Shown here: positions 7,987 to 17,101 of the stretch, in pieces | Position numbering within the stretch: position 1 is the first letter of the stretch | How the letters are laid out: every line of letters begins with the position of its first letter | From: Methanomicrobia archaeon | Lineage (GTDB): Archaea; Halobacteriota; Bog-38; Methanoflorentales; Methanoflorentaceae | Length of the DNA: 64,000 nucleotides | Direction of reading: 5' to 3' | NCBI GenBank assembly: GCA_015660915.1 | Contig: JACTTZ010000004.1 | Coordinates: forward strand, 144,768 to 208,767 | Made by a program: the position numbers and the translations under genes | Notes under the pieces: model-generated | The model's database searches: none | Told to the model about the DNA's origin: nothing | The model's input: the letters and a program-made list of their open reading frames with translations, nothing else

Positions 7987-9309
7987 TCAGTTCGAGCCAT
8001 TTTCCGCGGACCCGTTTTGCCGTGCAGCACGCTGCGCAGTCCGCTGCCTGACAGCCGCTCCAATCACGAGCGCCGTCGCGGTGGCGAGGCTGATATACCC
8101 AAGCTCATAGGTGTTAGCCGTAGCGATGACAACGGTCAGCAAGATGGCTGCAAGGGGTGCGCCCAATACGAGCGCGATCGTTGCCGCGACCGTGCACGTG
8201 AAGAGTAAAGCGATAGGCACGCTCGGAAAAAGCAGGCTGATAGCGAGTGCCACCATGGTGGAGGCAAACAGGGTTGGAAAGATCGGCCCGCCGAGGTATC
8301 CGCTCTTGAACGAGAGCGCAAGGAGGAGCACCTTGAGGATTGCGAACGCAAGGAGCATCAACACGCCGTATGCTGCAGGGTTCGCGATGATCGCGTGGAT
8401 CTGGGATTCGCCGGAGAACATCAGGTCAGGAAGGAAATAAACGACGATAGCGATGATGATTCCCGCCGACATCACGCGCTCGACAAACCGGTCTTTGAAC
8501 ACGCGGTCCACGGCCTCGCCGACACTTTGAAACGAAATGGCGATGAAGAGTGCAACAATGGCCCCAATGATGCCTAGCGCGACCGCATCAAGCGTGTACT
8601 CGATCGTCAGTGCATTCACGGGCGTGAATGCGATGCTTGCGGCGAACGCCGGAAACCCGATGAGCGCGAAAAAGATGTACCCTATCGCCCCAGCCACGAG
8701 GTTCCACGTGAGGAATTGCAGCGCTCCCTTTTTTTCGCCTTCGTTTAGTTCAGTTACGAGCAACGCAGCGAAGAGGGGATTCCCAATGAGGCCGTTGAAA
8801 GCCGAGGCAAGGCCGGCCAATATGAATCCGAGCTTTTTCTGCTCGGCGAGTTTAAGCTTCGTGCCGATCCACCCGGCGACATACGTCACAAGGGTTGTGA
8901 GCGGGCCCTCAGGGCCGACACTCGCTCCGGAAAGGAGCGAGAAAAACGACGTGAGCAGCGCGCCGGGAAACGTCGAGTAATCGAGGTGGAAGCCCTCACC
9001 TTTCATAGCCTCGGCCATTCCGCCGTGGATCATGTTCGGAGCACGGAGATATTTGCCGCAAAGTCCGACGAGCAATGAAAACAGGAGGACGAGGACCGGA
9101 ATCGTCCAGCGGTTGGCCGTGATAAAGTCGTTCTTCCAGACAGCGGTATTAAAAATACTTAAGGCCGCAAACCAAACCAGAGCAAACGCGGCGGTGACGA
9201 GAGCGATGAGTACAATCTGGTGGATCTTTGGCTCGCGCTCCCCGATCGCAACGCCGAGCGAAGATGCGGCTGAGCGCGTGACGCCTTCAGTTACTTCCTT
9301 ACCCGTCAT
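7987..9309 (-). CDS. ClC-family chloride channel / Cl-H+ antiporter
   Basis: Integral membrane protein of about 440 residues with ten or more hydrophobic helices. ClC signatures are visible: SVGPEGPLT (the G-K/R-E-G-P selectivity loop, here PEGP) and GGPIFPTLF (the GxFxP loop). Prokaryotic ClCs exchange two chloride ions for one proton; in E. coli this supports glutamate-dependent acid resistance. Start: ATG at 9309 follows CGGGAGTG at a good distance; an upstream GTG at 9444 would add 45 charged residues but lacks a ribosome site. Neighbours include HdeD and, 5 kb away, glutamate decarboxylase. Antiporter versus channel cannot be settled by eye. Confidence 0.87.
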   Translation of the reverse strand: MTGKEVTEGVTRSAASSLGVAIGEREPKIHQIVLIALVTAAFALVWFAALSIFNTAVWKNDFITANRWTIPVLVLLFSLLVGLCGKYLRAPNMIHGGMAEAMKGEGFHLDYSTFPGALLTSFFSLLSGASVGPEGPLTTLVTYVAGWIGTKLKLAEQKKLGFILAGLASAFNGLIGNPLFAALLVTELNEGEKKGALQFLTWNLVAGAIGYIFFALIGFPAFAASIAFTPVNALTIEYTLDAVALGIIGAIVALFIAISFQSVGEAVDRVFKDRFVERVMSAGIIIAIVVYFLPDLMFSGESQIHAIIANPAAYGVLMLLAFAILKVLLLALSFKSGYLGGPIFPTLFASTMVALAISLLFPSVPIALLFTCTVAATIALVLGAPLAAILLTVVIATANTYELGYISLATATALVIGAAVRQRTAQRAARQNGSAENGSN

Positions 9310-9555
9310 ATTCTGCACTCCCGAGCCAGTTATTTGATCGTTCGGCAAATAGTCCTGGACATCAACCTTCGGTCTGCTTTCTGAGCGTTCTTTTTGTACT
9401 TTAGCTCTTTCGGTCTCAGTCTGTCTAAAGAAGCTCACGTTCACTTGGACTGCCCGAGACGGCGCCTCCGATAAACCGAAATACCGCAGAATGCGCCGTT
9501 CAAAAAACTAGACCGTAACTGCGGTTAGCATATTTCGACAGTTTTAAAGACTTGG

Positions 9556-9972
9556 ATGTCTCTCTATTTCTGGAACACAATGCGGGAAGAATATGAAAGT
9601 GTCGGTGATTTGACCTTCTATCTTGACGATCAGGTGCAAACTGGGCAGGGCTTTGCTAGATGCTCAATCAAGCAAGATGAGATACACGCGGGGACTTTTG
9701 AAAACCCAAGGGCTATGGTTGACGGACTTGCGGACATATACGGCGTAATTTTCCTTGATCCTAAGGAAGACCAGAGATTGTTGCCACAGCTCTACCAGCA
9801 TCTTAAAACTGACAAGCGGATTCAACTCGATGGTGACTTCATAAACAGAAACACAGATGCGTTTATACCGTTGAGGCTCGTGGTTCACCTCTCTCGAATC
9901 GATATGTCAAGCCCTGAAACCATCGTTTGCGAATTTGACTCAGCCCATATATCAATAATCAGCAGAGGCTAA
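9556..9972 (+). CDS. Hypothetical soluble protein
   Basis: 138 residues, MSLYFWNTMREEYESVGDLT onward, with mixed alpha/beta composition, no signal peptide or transmembrane helix, and no family I recognise. Amino-acid usage looks natural (LPQLYQHLKTDKRIQLDGDF). ATG at 9556 has no strong ribosome site; it is divergent from the ClC gene. Confidence 0.6.
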   Translation: MSLYFWNTMREEYESVGDLTFYLDDQVQTGQGFARCSIKQDEIHAGTFENPRAMVDGLADIYGVIFLDPKEDQRLLPQLYQHLKTDKRIQLDGDFINRNTDAFIPLRLVVHLSRIDMSSPETIVCEFDSAHISIISRG

Positions 9973-10535
9973 CTGATTTTTGAGTGACTCACAGCATCTT
10001 TTTTTGAGCATCTAAATAAGGCAGACCTAGTTCTTTAGTACTCGAAGTCGACCCCACGCCAACACTCCATATGCGCATTGTAAACGTTCTCAGGCAGCGA
10101 GTGTTTGAAGTGCTTCCAATAAATACAGCTGACTCCAGGCTCGTTATGCCGTCGATTTGGCTGACCTCCTGCATTAGCCACCGGTCGCCGTTATACTACC
10201 TAAAAAGCGTTTTTATGGTGCTGCAAGCAAGGCTTAACTGCCCAGACTGCCGATAAAGTTATTCGCTTCGTTTTCTTTTCTATGCGCCAAGATAAAGCTT
10301 CAGAAAGTCGGCTTAAATGGAGGAAAATCGTTTAAGGCAATGACTAAAGCGCTAAGGTTAAGCCGAATACTAAAATGAAGTTCTAAGTCTTTCTACTCTT
10401 TGTTATGACAGTTTTCATGCTGTCACTCAGGCAGTAGGTAATATATCAAAACAAGGTTGGTAACAATTAACGCAATCTGCGCTTATTTTGCTTGTTGAAC
10501 ACCTGTGAGCCAAGAAATTCAAAGAGATAGCATAA
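9973..10535. other. Intergenic stretch with degenerate sequence
   Basis: No supported gene. A 6-bp hairpin (TGACAG / CTGTCA) occurs near 10406-10425. Short frames (for example 10071-10256) lack ribosome sites. The right end runs into the SHOCT remnant, whose frame is interrupted by TAA at 10533-10535. Confidence 0.5.
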
Positions 10536-10784
10536 GCACACGATGGAGTTGTTCTGGCGAATGGTTTCATAACACCTGAAGGACCCGCAGTCATCGGTGT
10601 ACTACTGGAAGGAGGGGCTGAAGCGGCCGCACAGCAGGCACAGCAGGCGCCGCATGCTGCGGCTGCGACACCAGCCAGCACCGATGTTACTGCCGAGATT
10701 CAGAAACTGGCCGATCTCCATGCATCGGGCGCACTAACGGACGAAGAGTTCGCCGCGATGAAAAAGAAGCTCCTAGGATTATAA
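10536..10784 (+). pseudogene. SHOCT-domain protein remnant, no start codon
   Basis: After a TAA at 10533 the frame reads AHDGVVLANGFITPEGPAVI, then an Ala/Gln-rich linker, then EIQKLADLHASGALTDEEFA and MKKKLLGL, a textbook C-terminal SHOCT domain (short oligomerisation domain, LxxLxxxGxITxEEFxxxK). The residues before the TAA (AKKFKEIA) look like continuing coding sequence, so a nonsense change seems to have broken the gene. No ATG, GTG or TTG can start the remaining frame upstream of the domain. Confidence 0.6.
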
Positions 10785-10831
10785 GGGCATCTTCCCCTTT
10801 TTTATTTCTTCCAATAACATTTCCCGACTAA

Positions 10832-10918
10832 ATCGAGCGCTTAGCAGATCTGCGTTGCCGATGTATTATTACAGACGAAGAGTTTGAAGCGAAGAAGAAA
10901 CAGATTCTCGGCCTCTAA
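10832..10918 (+). pseudogene. Second isolated SHOCT domain fragment
   Basis: The frame reads IERLADLRCRCIITDEEFEA then KKKQILGL and a stop. This is a complete SHOCT helix-hairpin with no protein in front of it, 134 bp after the end of the first copy. A T-rich tract (10796-10810) separates them. It looks like the tail of a duplicated, deleted gene. Confidence 0.55.
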
Positions 10919-11096
10919 GCGAGTACGATGGGTGTTAGGCTAGCACTTAAACTGGCAGCAGTCACCGTCATCACGATGCGGACGCTCGACATGATATTCT
11001 AGTCACAATTTACCAGTAACTTACAAGAGGGTGAAATTACAAGTGCGCATCTTCACAAAGATGCGTTTTCTTCTTTATGGATGTGACGGGTAAATT

Positions 11097-11840
11097 TTAT
11101 TCCAGAGATGACAAAAAATCCTGAGACACACGTCGCTCTTTGTCTTCCCATTTATCAGACAAAATCTTTAGCTTTTTTAACTCTGCGTCTTTTTTCGGTT
11201 TGACCTTGTCATTGCTTATAGTCCAGATATAGATTGGTTCTTCAACTAGCTGGCTTCCTTTTATGGCCTCTTTGATTATTCTATATGCTACTAAACTGCC
11301 CTGAGTTAGCGTATATCCCCCACAAACATCTTTTACTCTCTCAAAAAGTGCTCGTGCAATTAGTTGTCCAGACCCAATTCCGATGTGATAAATTCTACAA
11401 TCAGTCATTTTATGTTGGTTTTTACCAAAAAACCCAGATTCACAGTTATTGGCCATCTGCCAAATCATCGGATATTCTTGGTGTCCAACAACTAAATATT
11501 CGGGACATCTTTTTCTAGAAGATGGGAAAAGAACTTCGGTTTCGGCGTCTTTCTCTATTTTACCAGCGAATTTTTTTAGGTGCTCATTTAGTTGAGATTC
11601 AGTAAGTGGATGGTTTTTTGTTGTCTCATCGAGGATTTCGGAGAAGAAATCTCCGAACCGAATAATGTCGTCAGCGCGTCCAGAACATCCCCACAACCTA
11701 TTTTCGCCAAATCTGAATATTTTTCGGGTTTTTGACCTTATGTATTCATTATTAATTAGGTGCAACTCTAGCCCGTCAGAAGCAAAAACAACGCCGTCTG
11801 TACAAGTTATCGCTATTATTAACGTCGCCTCTAGTTGCAT
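11097..11840 (-). CDS. Proteasome-fold Ntn-hydrolase, stand-alone
   Basis: 247 residues beginning MQLEATLIIAITCTDGVVFA. Aligned by eye to proteasome beta subunits, Thr6 would become the N-terminal nucleophile after loss of a 5-residue propeptide; Asp22 (ASDG) takes the place of Asp17 and Lys40 (TRKIFRFG) that of Lys33, while LWGCSG matches the glycine-rich turn after it. It therefore appears to be an active threonine protease-like hydrolase and not an alpha subunit. It is not the housekeeping archaeal proteasome: the C-terminal half is divergent and ends in a charged helix. Start ATG 11840 follows the stop of the preceding coiled-coil gene directly, so the two are co-translated. Base composition is visibly more AT-rich than in flanking genes, suggesting transfer. 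Anbu- or HslV-like relatives are alternatives. Confidence 0.78.
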   Translation of the reverse strand: MQLEATLIIAITCTDGVVFASDGLELHLINNEYIRSKTRKIFRFGENRLWGCSGRADDIIRFGDFFSEILDETTKNHPLTESQLNEHLKKFAGKIEKDAETEVLFPSSRKRCPEYLVVGHQEYPMIWQMANNCESGFFGKNQHKMTDCRIYHIGIGSGQLIARALFERVKDVCGGYTLTQGSLVAYRIIKEAIKGSQLVEEPIYIWTISNDKVKPKKDAELKKLKILSDKWEDKERRVSQDFLSSLE

Positions 11841-11841
11841 A

Positions 11842-12045
11842 TTAAGCGCTGCCTTCCTCAATGTTCTTAAGCTGTTCTGAAAGATATTGCTTGATTCTCT
11901 CGTCGCCAACATCCTTGATTTGATTTATGAAGTGTTGCTTAATCTCGTTTAATCTAGCAATATCATGGTTAAGACTCTCTATTACGCTCAAAAGTGTAAG
12001 TGCCCGCTCTATCTCTCTATGTTTGTCGTCGTCTTTGACTATCAA
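11842..12045 (-). CDS. Small coiled-coil protein encoded with the Ntn-hydrolase
   Basis: 67 residues, almost entirely helical with heptad-like spacing (ALTLLSVIESLNHDIARLNE, IKQYLSEQLKNIEEG). No family recognised. TTG at 12045 with AAGGG upstream is the only good start. It ends one base before the ATG of the hydrolase, so it is the first gene of a two-gene operon. A role as adaptor, inhibitor or substrate receptor for the hydrolase is inference only. Confidence 0.62.
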   Translation of the reverse strand: MIVKDDDKHREIERALTLLSVIESLNHDIARLNEIKQHFINQIKDVGDERIKQYLSEQLKNIEEGSA

Positions 12046-12099
12046 GTTACCAACCCTTTCTTAACAACCCATTTTCAACAACTCTCATTTTAACAGCAC

Positions 12100-12216
12100 C
12101 CAAAATCGGCTTTGTAAAATAGTAAAAAATCACCCGACTTTTTTAACACAGCTCTGACTTTTTTAACGTGGGGCACTTATTTTACAAAGCTCCCAAAATC
12201 AAAAAATTGATATAAA
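12100..12216. promoter_or_regulatory. Inverted and direct repeats in a divergent promoter region
   Basis: A perfect 13-bp inverted repeat, GCTTTGTAAAATA (12109-12121) and TATTTTACAAAGC (12178-12190), is bordered by direct copies of CCCAAAATC. Inside are two copies of GACTTTTTTAAC (12136, 12156; period 20). A TATAAAAG box at 12211 serves the plus-strand permease gene. The arrangement fits a regulator acting on both divergent units. Confidence 0.5.
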
Positions 12217-12288
12217 AGTGCGTTGTCTAAAAAGGCGACTTCGCCGCGGATACGATTTGAGCCGCGCAACTGGTTAAATCATCGAGCC

Positions 12289-13392
12289 ATGGTCGACCTC
12301 ACTTTTCTCGAAAAAAGGCGCGATAACCTCCCCTTCTATCTCATTGCAATAGCGATCGCGCTCTTGCTTTTGTACATGGTCTGGCCGTGGAAGTACGCCT
12401 TGATACTGACCCTCTGGGGCGCGTACGTCCTGTGGTGGCCAACGGTGTGGCTCGAAAAGTACATTCATCGGCGGGGTTTAGCGGCCCTCATCGTTCTCAT
12501 CGTCACTGGTGTTGTCCTTGCGTTAGCTCTCGTCAACCTCACTGTCATCGTCGCACAGCAAATCGCACAAATAGCGGCAGGAGCATCGAGCTCCAACGCA
12601 ACGATTAGCGGAGGGCTCACCGATACCGTTAAGCTCGCCTTCCCCGGGGTGGTGACAACATCACCCCTCCTCGCGCTCATCGGAGCCCTAGGGACCGGGG
12701 GTAGCATCATTACGACGGTATTCACTCAAACTGCAAACGGCGCCGTAAGAAATATTCTCGTCAACATACCCCTGCTGTTGCTCCAGCTCATCATCGTCTT
12801 TTTCCTCCTGCTTGGCGTCCTTGCACGAGGCGACGTCATCGTCAACGACTTCAAGGGCGTCGCTCCACCGAAGTACCGGCCCGTCATCAATCGATTCTTA
12901 AACCACCTCAACCCGATCTACTACACCTTCTTCGTCATATACTTCGCAGTGGCCATCATTTGCGGCATACTCGCAGCTATCGTGTACGGATTACTTGGCG
13001 TGCCTTTTTTCGTCACATTCGCAATCTTCATCGTTTTCGTGGGCCTCATTCCTTCCATCGGACGCGCCCTCATTTACATCCCGCTCGCGCTTTGGCTCCT
13101 GATTCAGGGGCAAACGATTACGGCCCTTCTCGTGCTTGTATTTAGCGTCGTCGTTTTTGAGCTGATCATTCGGTATACCATCCAGCCAAGGTGGATGGAA
13201 CGAACCGGCAGGGTTCCGCGCCCGCTTACGCTTATCGCGTTCACATTCGCTCTGGCGGCGTTCGGCGTCATCGGCTTTGCTGTCGGGCCTGCGATCGTCG
13301 GCTTCGCCCTTGCCATGTGGCGGACCTACAAGGATATCCAACGAGAACAGGAAGAGCAGGCCCCAGCCGTCGCACAGGCGATTGGGTCGTAA
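12289..13392 (+). CDS. AI-2E family transporter (PerM/DUF20) membrane protein
   Basis: About 367 residues with seven to eight transmembrane helices in the AI-2E/PerM arrangement: two N-terminal helices, a conserved Trp-rich start (VWPWKYAL), a central extracytoplasmic/amphipathic region and four C-terminal helices (FVGLIPSIGRALIYIPLAL, LVFSVVVFELIIRYTIQP). Members have been linked to export of autoinducer-2, Na+/H+ exchange or indole; the substrate here is unknown. ATG 12289 is preferred to TTG 12223 because the TATA box at 12211 would start transcription downstream of that TTG. Confidence 0.85.
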   Translation: MVDLTFLEKRRDNLPFYLIAIAIALLLLYMVWPWKYALILTLWGAYVLWWPTVWLEKYIHRRGLAALIVLIVTGVVLALALVNLTVIVAQQIAQIAAGASSSNATISGGLTDTVKLAFPGVVTTSPLLALIGALGTGGSIITTVFTQTANGAVRNILVNIPLLLLQLIIVFFLLLGVLARGDVIVNDFKGVAPPKYRPVINRFLNHLNPIYYTFFVIYFAVAIICGILAAIVYGLLGVPFFVTFAIFIVFVGLIPSIGRALIYIPLALWLLIQGQTITALLVLVFSVVVFELIIRYTIQPRWMERTGRVPRPLTLIAFTFALAAFGVIGFAVGPAIVGFALAMWRTYKDIQREQEEQAPAVAQAIGS

Positions 13393-13519
13393 AAACGCTC
13401 TTATTTTTAAAATCCCGGTGCCAGTTACGAGAAATAAGGCTACTTCCCTTAGTCTGCCGCTAGAAATGTCGCAAGTGTCGGTCGCGAGTGAAGGGATTAC
13501 ACGTGGGTGGTTCCTTATT

Positions 13520-14293
13520 TTATTTAGAATCGGGTTGTGTGCGTTCAGGCAGCAGCAGGACTGCACCGATAAAGAAGCACAGCGCACCGACGAACGTACC
13601 CAAGTTTACGAGAGCCACATTTATTGGCAGACCTGTTGTCGGCACCACATACGACGCGATTGCTGAGACGCCAAAGGCGACAGAGCCTAACAAGTTGAGG
13701 GCCGTGATCCACCACGGCAGGCTGCCCAACCGCCAACAGCTAACGGCGTGACATACTTCAAACCATGCCAGCCCACTTGCGATGAGAAAGCACGTCGACC
13801 CAAGGGCGTCAGGTGTCCAAACGAGACGGTTAAGCTGGCTCACGGAGAGGGTTACACTCAACGCGCGGAGCGTAGTGGCGTTAAAAAACACCGTGCCAGC
13901 AAACTGCACGAGCGTCGACCACCAATCAATTCGCCGCGGCTCCCACGCAACGAGGCGAAGTTTCTGTGAAACGTCGGGTTCTGGCTGAGCATAGTCGACG
14001 TTTGCCACCTCCACGACTTGCAGAAAAGCAGCGCTCGTAAACCACAGAGAGCCAACAAAAAAAGTGAGTGCGTCGGCCTCACCGCCAACGGCCGAGAGGT
14101 ATCCTGGCACCGCGCCCACTGCGAAGCAGGTGGCGCCCACCGCAAACAGAATGCCAATCCACCAACCAATCGCGCGTGGCGCCCACCACGTAGAGCCACG
14201 ATCGGCGTTTAGACGTGATCGACGCTTGCGGTGCGCGCGCGACGTCAGCGCGACGCGGAAACGGTCCGATTCCTCGAAGATCTCGCTTGTCAT
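13520..14293 (-). CDS. Six-helix membrane protein, YrhK-like
   Basis: About 257 residues with six or so transmembrane helices arranged as three similar hairpins (ADALTFFVGSLWFTSAAFLQ, GTVFFNATTL, LGSTCFLIASGLAWFEV, NLLGSVAFGVSAIASYVVP, GTFVGALCFFIGAVLLLPE). This matches uncharacterised YrhK-domain proteins common in Actinobacteria. ATG 14293 is taken as start; an upstream extension to 14368 is Arg-rich and unlikely. Convergent with the permease gene. Function unknown. Confidence 0.72.
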   Translation of the reverse strand: MTSEIFEESDRFRVALTSRAHRKRRSRLNADRGSTWWAPRAIGWWIGILFAVGATCFAVGAVPGYLSAVGGEADALTFFVGSLWFTSAAFLQVVEVANVDYAQPEPDVSQKLRLVAWEPRRIDWWSTLVQFAGTVFFNATTLRALSVTLSVSQLNRLVWTPDALGSTCFLIASGLAWFEVCHAVSCWRLGSLPWWITALNLLGSVAFGVSAIASYVVPTTGLPINVALVNLGTFVGALCFFIGAVLLLPERTQPDSK

Positions 14294-14616
14294 GCGTCGT
14301 TCCAACCTGTCGACACGAACGACCGTTCTGCAGCGCGCCCGAGGGCGAGAGCTTCTCGCACCTCGCAAATAGCATCACCACACTTTTTTTCTGCCCATGT
14401 CGTCGGTCGGTCCCCCGCAAAATCCCAGAACATTAGTGCCGAACACCAAAATACTTTAACAAGCAAAACGGTTTTCGTTTTTTGTCGCAAAAACGGTCGT
14501 GGCACTCGAACTGAGCCCGACAAGTGATGAGGCTGGCTCAAGAGCTCTCGACCGAAACTGAAGGGACTTTATCTTGTAGACCAGATATAACTGGGGTTAC
14601 AAAAAAGGCGATTCGT

Positions 14617-16017
14617 ATGTTATCAAAAAAGGTAGATTTGAGCACGAAGAAGGAATCAGAGACAGATCACACCACGACGTATGGCCATCGCTATTTCGGC
14701 GAGCCGGTACCGAAATACGTGATGCCTGACGATGGCATGCCGGCGCGCGCTGCCTACCAGCTCATTCACGATGAGCTAAACCTCGATGGGAATCCCTCCT
14801 TAAACCTTGCGAGCTTTGTCACGACGTGGATGGAGCCAGAAGCGCATCTATTGATCACTGAAAGCCTTGACAAGAACTACGTTGACAACGACGAGTATCC
14901 GAAAACCACGATAATACAAGAGAGAGTGGTGAACATGCTCGCCCGCTTGTTCAACGCGCCCGAAGACTGCGAATCCATTGGAACAGCCACCATCGGGTCG
15001 TCAGAGGCCATTATGCTCGGCGTCTTGGCGCACAAATGGAGTTGGAGAAAGCGCCGACAGGCAGAAGGAGAGCCGTGGGATCACCCCAACATCGTCATGG
15101 GGGCTGACGTGCACACGGTATGGGAGAAATTCGCCCGCTATTTCGACGTGGAACTGAAACTGATCCCGCTCCAAGAAGAAACGTACATCATTAGCGCGAA
15201 TGAAGTCGCAAAGGAAATTGACGAGAACACAATTTGCGTCGCTGCGGTTCTCGGGACCACGTTTACCGGACAGATGGATCCTATCAAGGAGATCAACGAC
15301 CTTCTCGTTGATATTAAAAAAACCAAGGGCTGGGACATACCCCTGCACGTTGACGGTGCCAGTGGCGGGTTTGTCGCACCGTTCGTCAATCCTGATCTTG
15401 AATGGGACTTCCGACTTGAACAGGTAAAATCAATCAACGTGTCCGGCCACAAGTACGGCTTAGTATACCCAGGAATAGGCTGGCTCGTCATGAGAGACAA
15501 AACGGATCTTCCCGAAGAGTTGGTCTTTAAGGTGAACTACCTAGGAGGGGAGATGACTAACTACTCCCTCAACTTTTCGAAGGGCAGCAGCACCATTCTC
15601 GCCCAATACTACAACTTTATACGGCTCGGAAAAAGCGGCTACACAGATATCTTGACCAACATGATGAACAACAGCCGTTATCTCGCCGAAAAGCTGCAGG
15701 AAACGGGCAAGTTTGAGATCATTAACAAACAAAAAACGCTTCCTCTCGTTGCATTTCGCTTAAAGAACGCAGGTTTCACAGTCTTCCAACTCTCTGATCA
15801 GCTCCGGCAAAAGGGGTGGATCGTGCCCGCGTACTATCTTCCTGAGAACGCACAGGACGTCGCTGTCATGCGGATGGTCATCAAGGAGAACTTTAGCAGA
15901 GACATGGTGGAGCTTCTCTTTAGCGATATCATGGAGGCATATCACAGGCTAGAACTATCAGAGACTGAGAGAAAAGAACGCGCGAAAGGCAAGGAAAATC
16001 TGACTCTTCTATACTAG
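14617..16017 (+). CDS. gadB: Glutamate decarboxylase, PLP-dependent
   Basis: Converts L-glutamate to 4-aminobutyrate and CO2, consuming a proton. Starting at ATG 14617 the protein is 466 residues, the same length as E. coli GadB, and aligns with it from the N-terminal region onward ([32 protein letters not shown]). The cofactor-binding motif HVDGASGG is at about 244-251 and the Schiff-base Lys279 lies in NVSGHKYG. An upstream in-frame ATG (14524) would add 31 residues with no support. No GadC-type glutamate/GABA antiporter is in the window. With the nearby ClC and HdeD genes it suggests an acid-stress role; biosynthetic use (mfnA-type) is less likely because this is the Gad and not the tyrosine/aspartate decarboxylase subgroup. 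Confidence 0.93.
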   Translation: MLSKKVDLSTKKESETDHTTTYGHRYFGEPVPKYVMPDDGMPARAAYQLIHDELNLDGNPSLNLASFVTTWMEPEAHLLITESLDKNYVDNDEYPKTTIIQERVVNMLARLFNAPEDCESIGTATIGSSEAIMLGVLAHKWSWRKRRQAEGEPWDHPNIVMGADVHTVWEKFARYFDVELKLIPLQEETYIISANEVAKEIDENTICVAAVLGTTFTGQMDPIKEINDLLVDIKKTKGWDIPLHVDGASGGFVAPFVNPDLEWDFRLEQVKSINVSGHKYGLVYPGIGWLVMRDKTDLPEELVFKVNYLGGEMTNYSLNFSKGSSTILAQYYNFIRLGKSGYTDILTNMMNNSRYLAEKLQETGKFEIINKQKTLPLVAFRLKNAGFTVFQLSDQLRQKGWIVPAYYLPENAQDVAVMRMVIKENFSRDMVELLFSDIMEAYHRLELSETERKERAKGKENLTLLY

Positions 16018-16252
16018 GGTCAGCATTTCGTTACCCACGAAACGCGACGTATTTAGCGTGGGTTCACCGCTCAAATCCAAGGGCTCGTCTTTCTCGCGAA
16101 CGAATTCTTGAGAATAGTGGGTGTCGATAACTTCTGCGACACCCTTTTTCCTTCAGGCCCCCTCGATAGAGTGGGTAACGTCAGATCTCATGTGACGAAG
16201 AGGGACGACGATGCGTCGCGGAAATTATGCCTGTGGGAAGTCACGCCGACGG

Positions 16253-16859
16253 TCAAATATCCACAATGATCTCATTTCTTCTGAAGATGCCGGGTATGAA
16301 CGGGGGGTTGTATAAAGCGACGACAAAGCTTGATTTTGGAACAATGCCATTCCTTGAGAGCCAATCCCTGAGTTCCTCGGTCTTCTGAGTCGCGAGCTTC
16401 TCGTGCACACGCCCTGAAAATCGGATCGCGGCTGTTCTGCGGCTCTCAACGACCTTAAACGTGATCCGTTTGTCTTGTGGCTCAGGGAGCGTTTCGAGCG
16501 TGAACTTCGATGGCATAGCGAAGGATACTCGGTACGAGCGTTCTCCCGCCTGTTCTTCGGTTACGGGCGCAGTCATCGATATCTTCTCTGCTGTCACCGG
16601 AGCAGTCATCGATATCTTTTCTGCTGTCACCGGAGCCATCACGGGGGATTTCCTCGGAGACGGGCGCCGTCATAGGGATCGATTCCTTCTTCTTGTTTCC
16701 TCCAAAAATGTAATGAGCGAGAATCTCAAATCCGTTCCTGAGGGCACCATCAAAATCTGATTCCACATCAACTTGGGCTACGATATATGACGCGTACGTT
16801 CTAATCTCAAAACTACCTTCCTCTTTTTCAACCTCGTATTTGGGGCTCTCTATAGCCAT
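16253..16859 (-). pseudogene. SOUL heme-binding family protein, frameshifted
   Basis: Two overlapping minus-strand frames together make one SOUL-domain protein: MAIESPKYEVEKEEGSFEIR to ESIPMTAPVSEE in the first, and MAPVTAEKISMTAPV to the C-terminus (PPFIPGIFRRNEIIVDI) in the second. The switch falls at a five-G run, 16643-16647; removing one G gives EEIPVMAPVTAEK. This is either a real lesion or a homopolymer sequencing error. ATG 16859 is chosen since GGAGGA lies 8 bases upstream. SOUL proteins bind heme or related tetrapyrroles; the repeated MTAP loop is a family hallmark and is expanded here. Confidence 0.82.
16571..16636 (-). repeat. 33-bp tandem repeat inside the SOUL gene
   Basis: Two near-identical 33-bp units (16571 and 16604), each encoding MTAPVTAEKIS, with diverged partial units on both sides. 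They expand the MTAP loop and are a likely replication-slippage site beside the frameshift. Confidence 0.85.
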
Positions 16860-17101
16860 AGTCGTATCCTCCATTCTGTCGCGTTTTTCTTTTTGTTAAA
16901 GAGTGAGATAGAGTTCGCTTAGCTGTGATATGCTTTGCCCCGCTCAAACGACGTCCAACCCGTTCCACAAGCGCTGTATTGCCTAGCCGACGTGGCCCTG
17001 CGTGTGCTTTCATGCTTGAGTCGTCGGTTCTCCCATATGAAGAAAAACGAGTGGCAGACAACCACAGAGCGACGTGCGCAGCGTATAACCCACGTCAAGG
17101 G

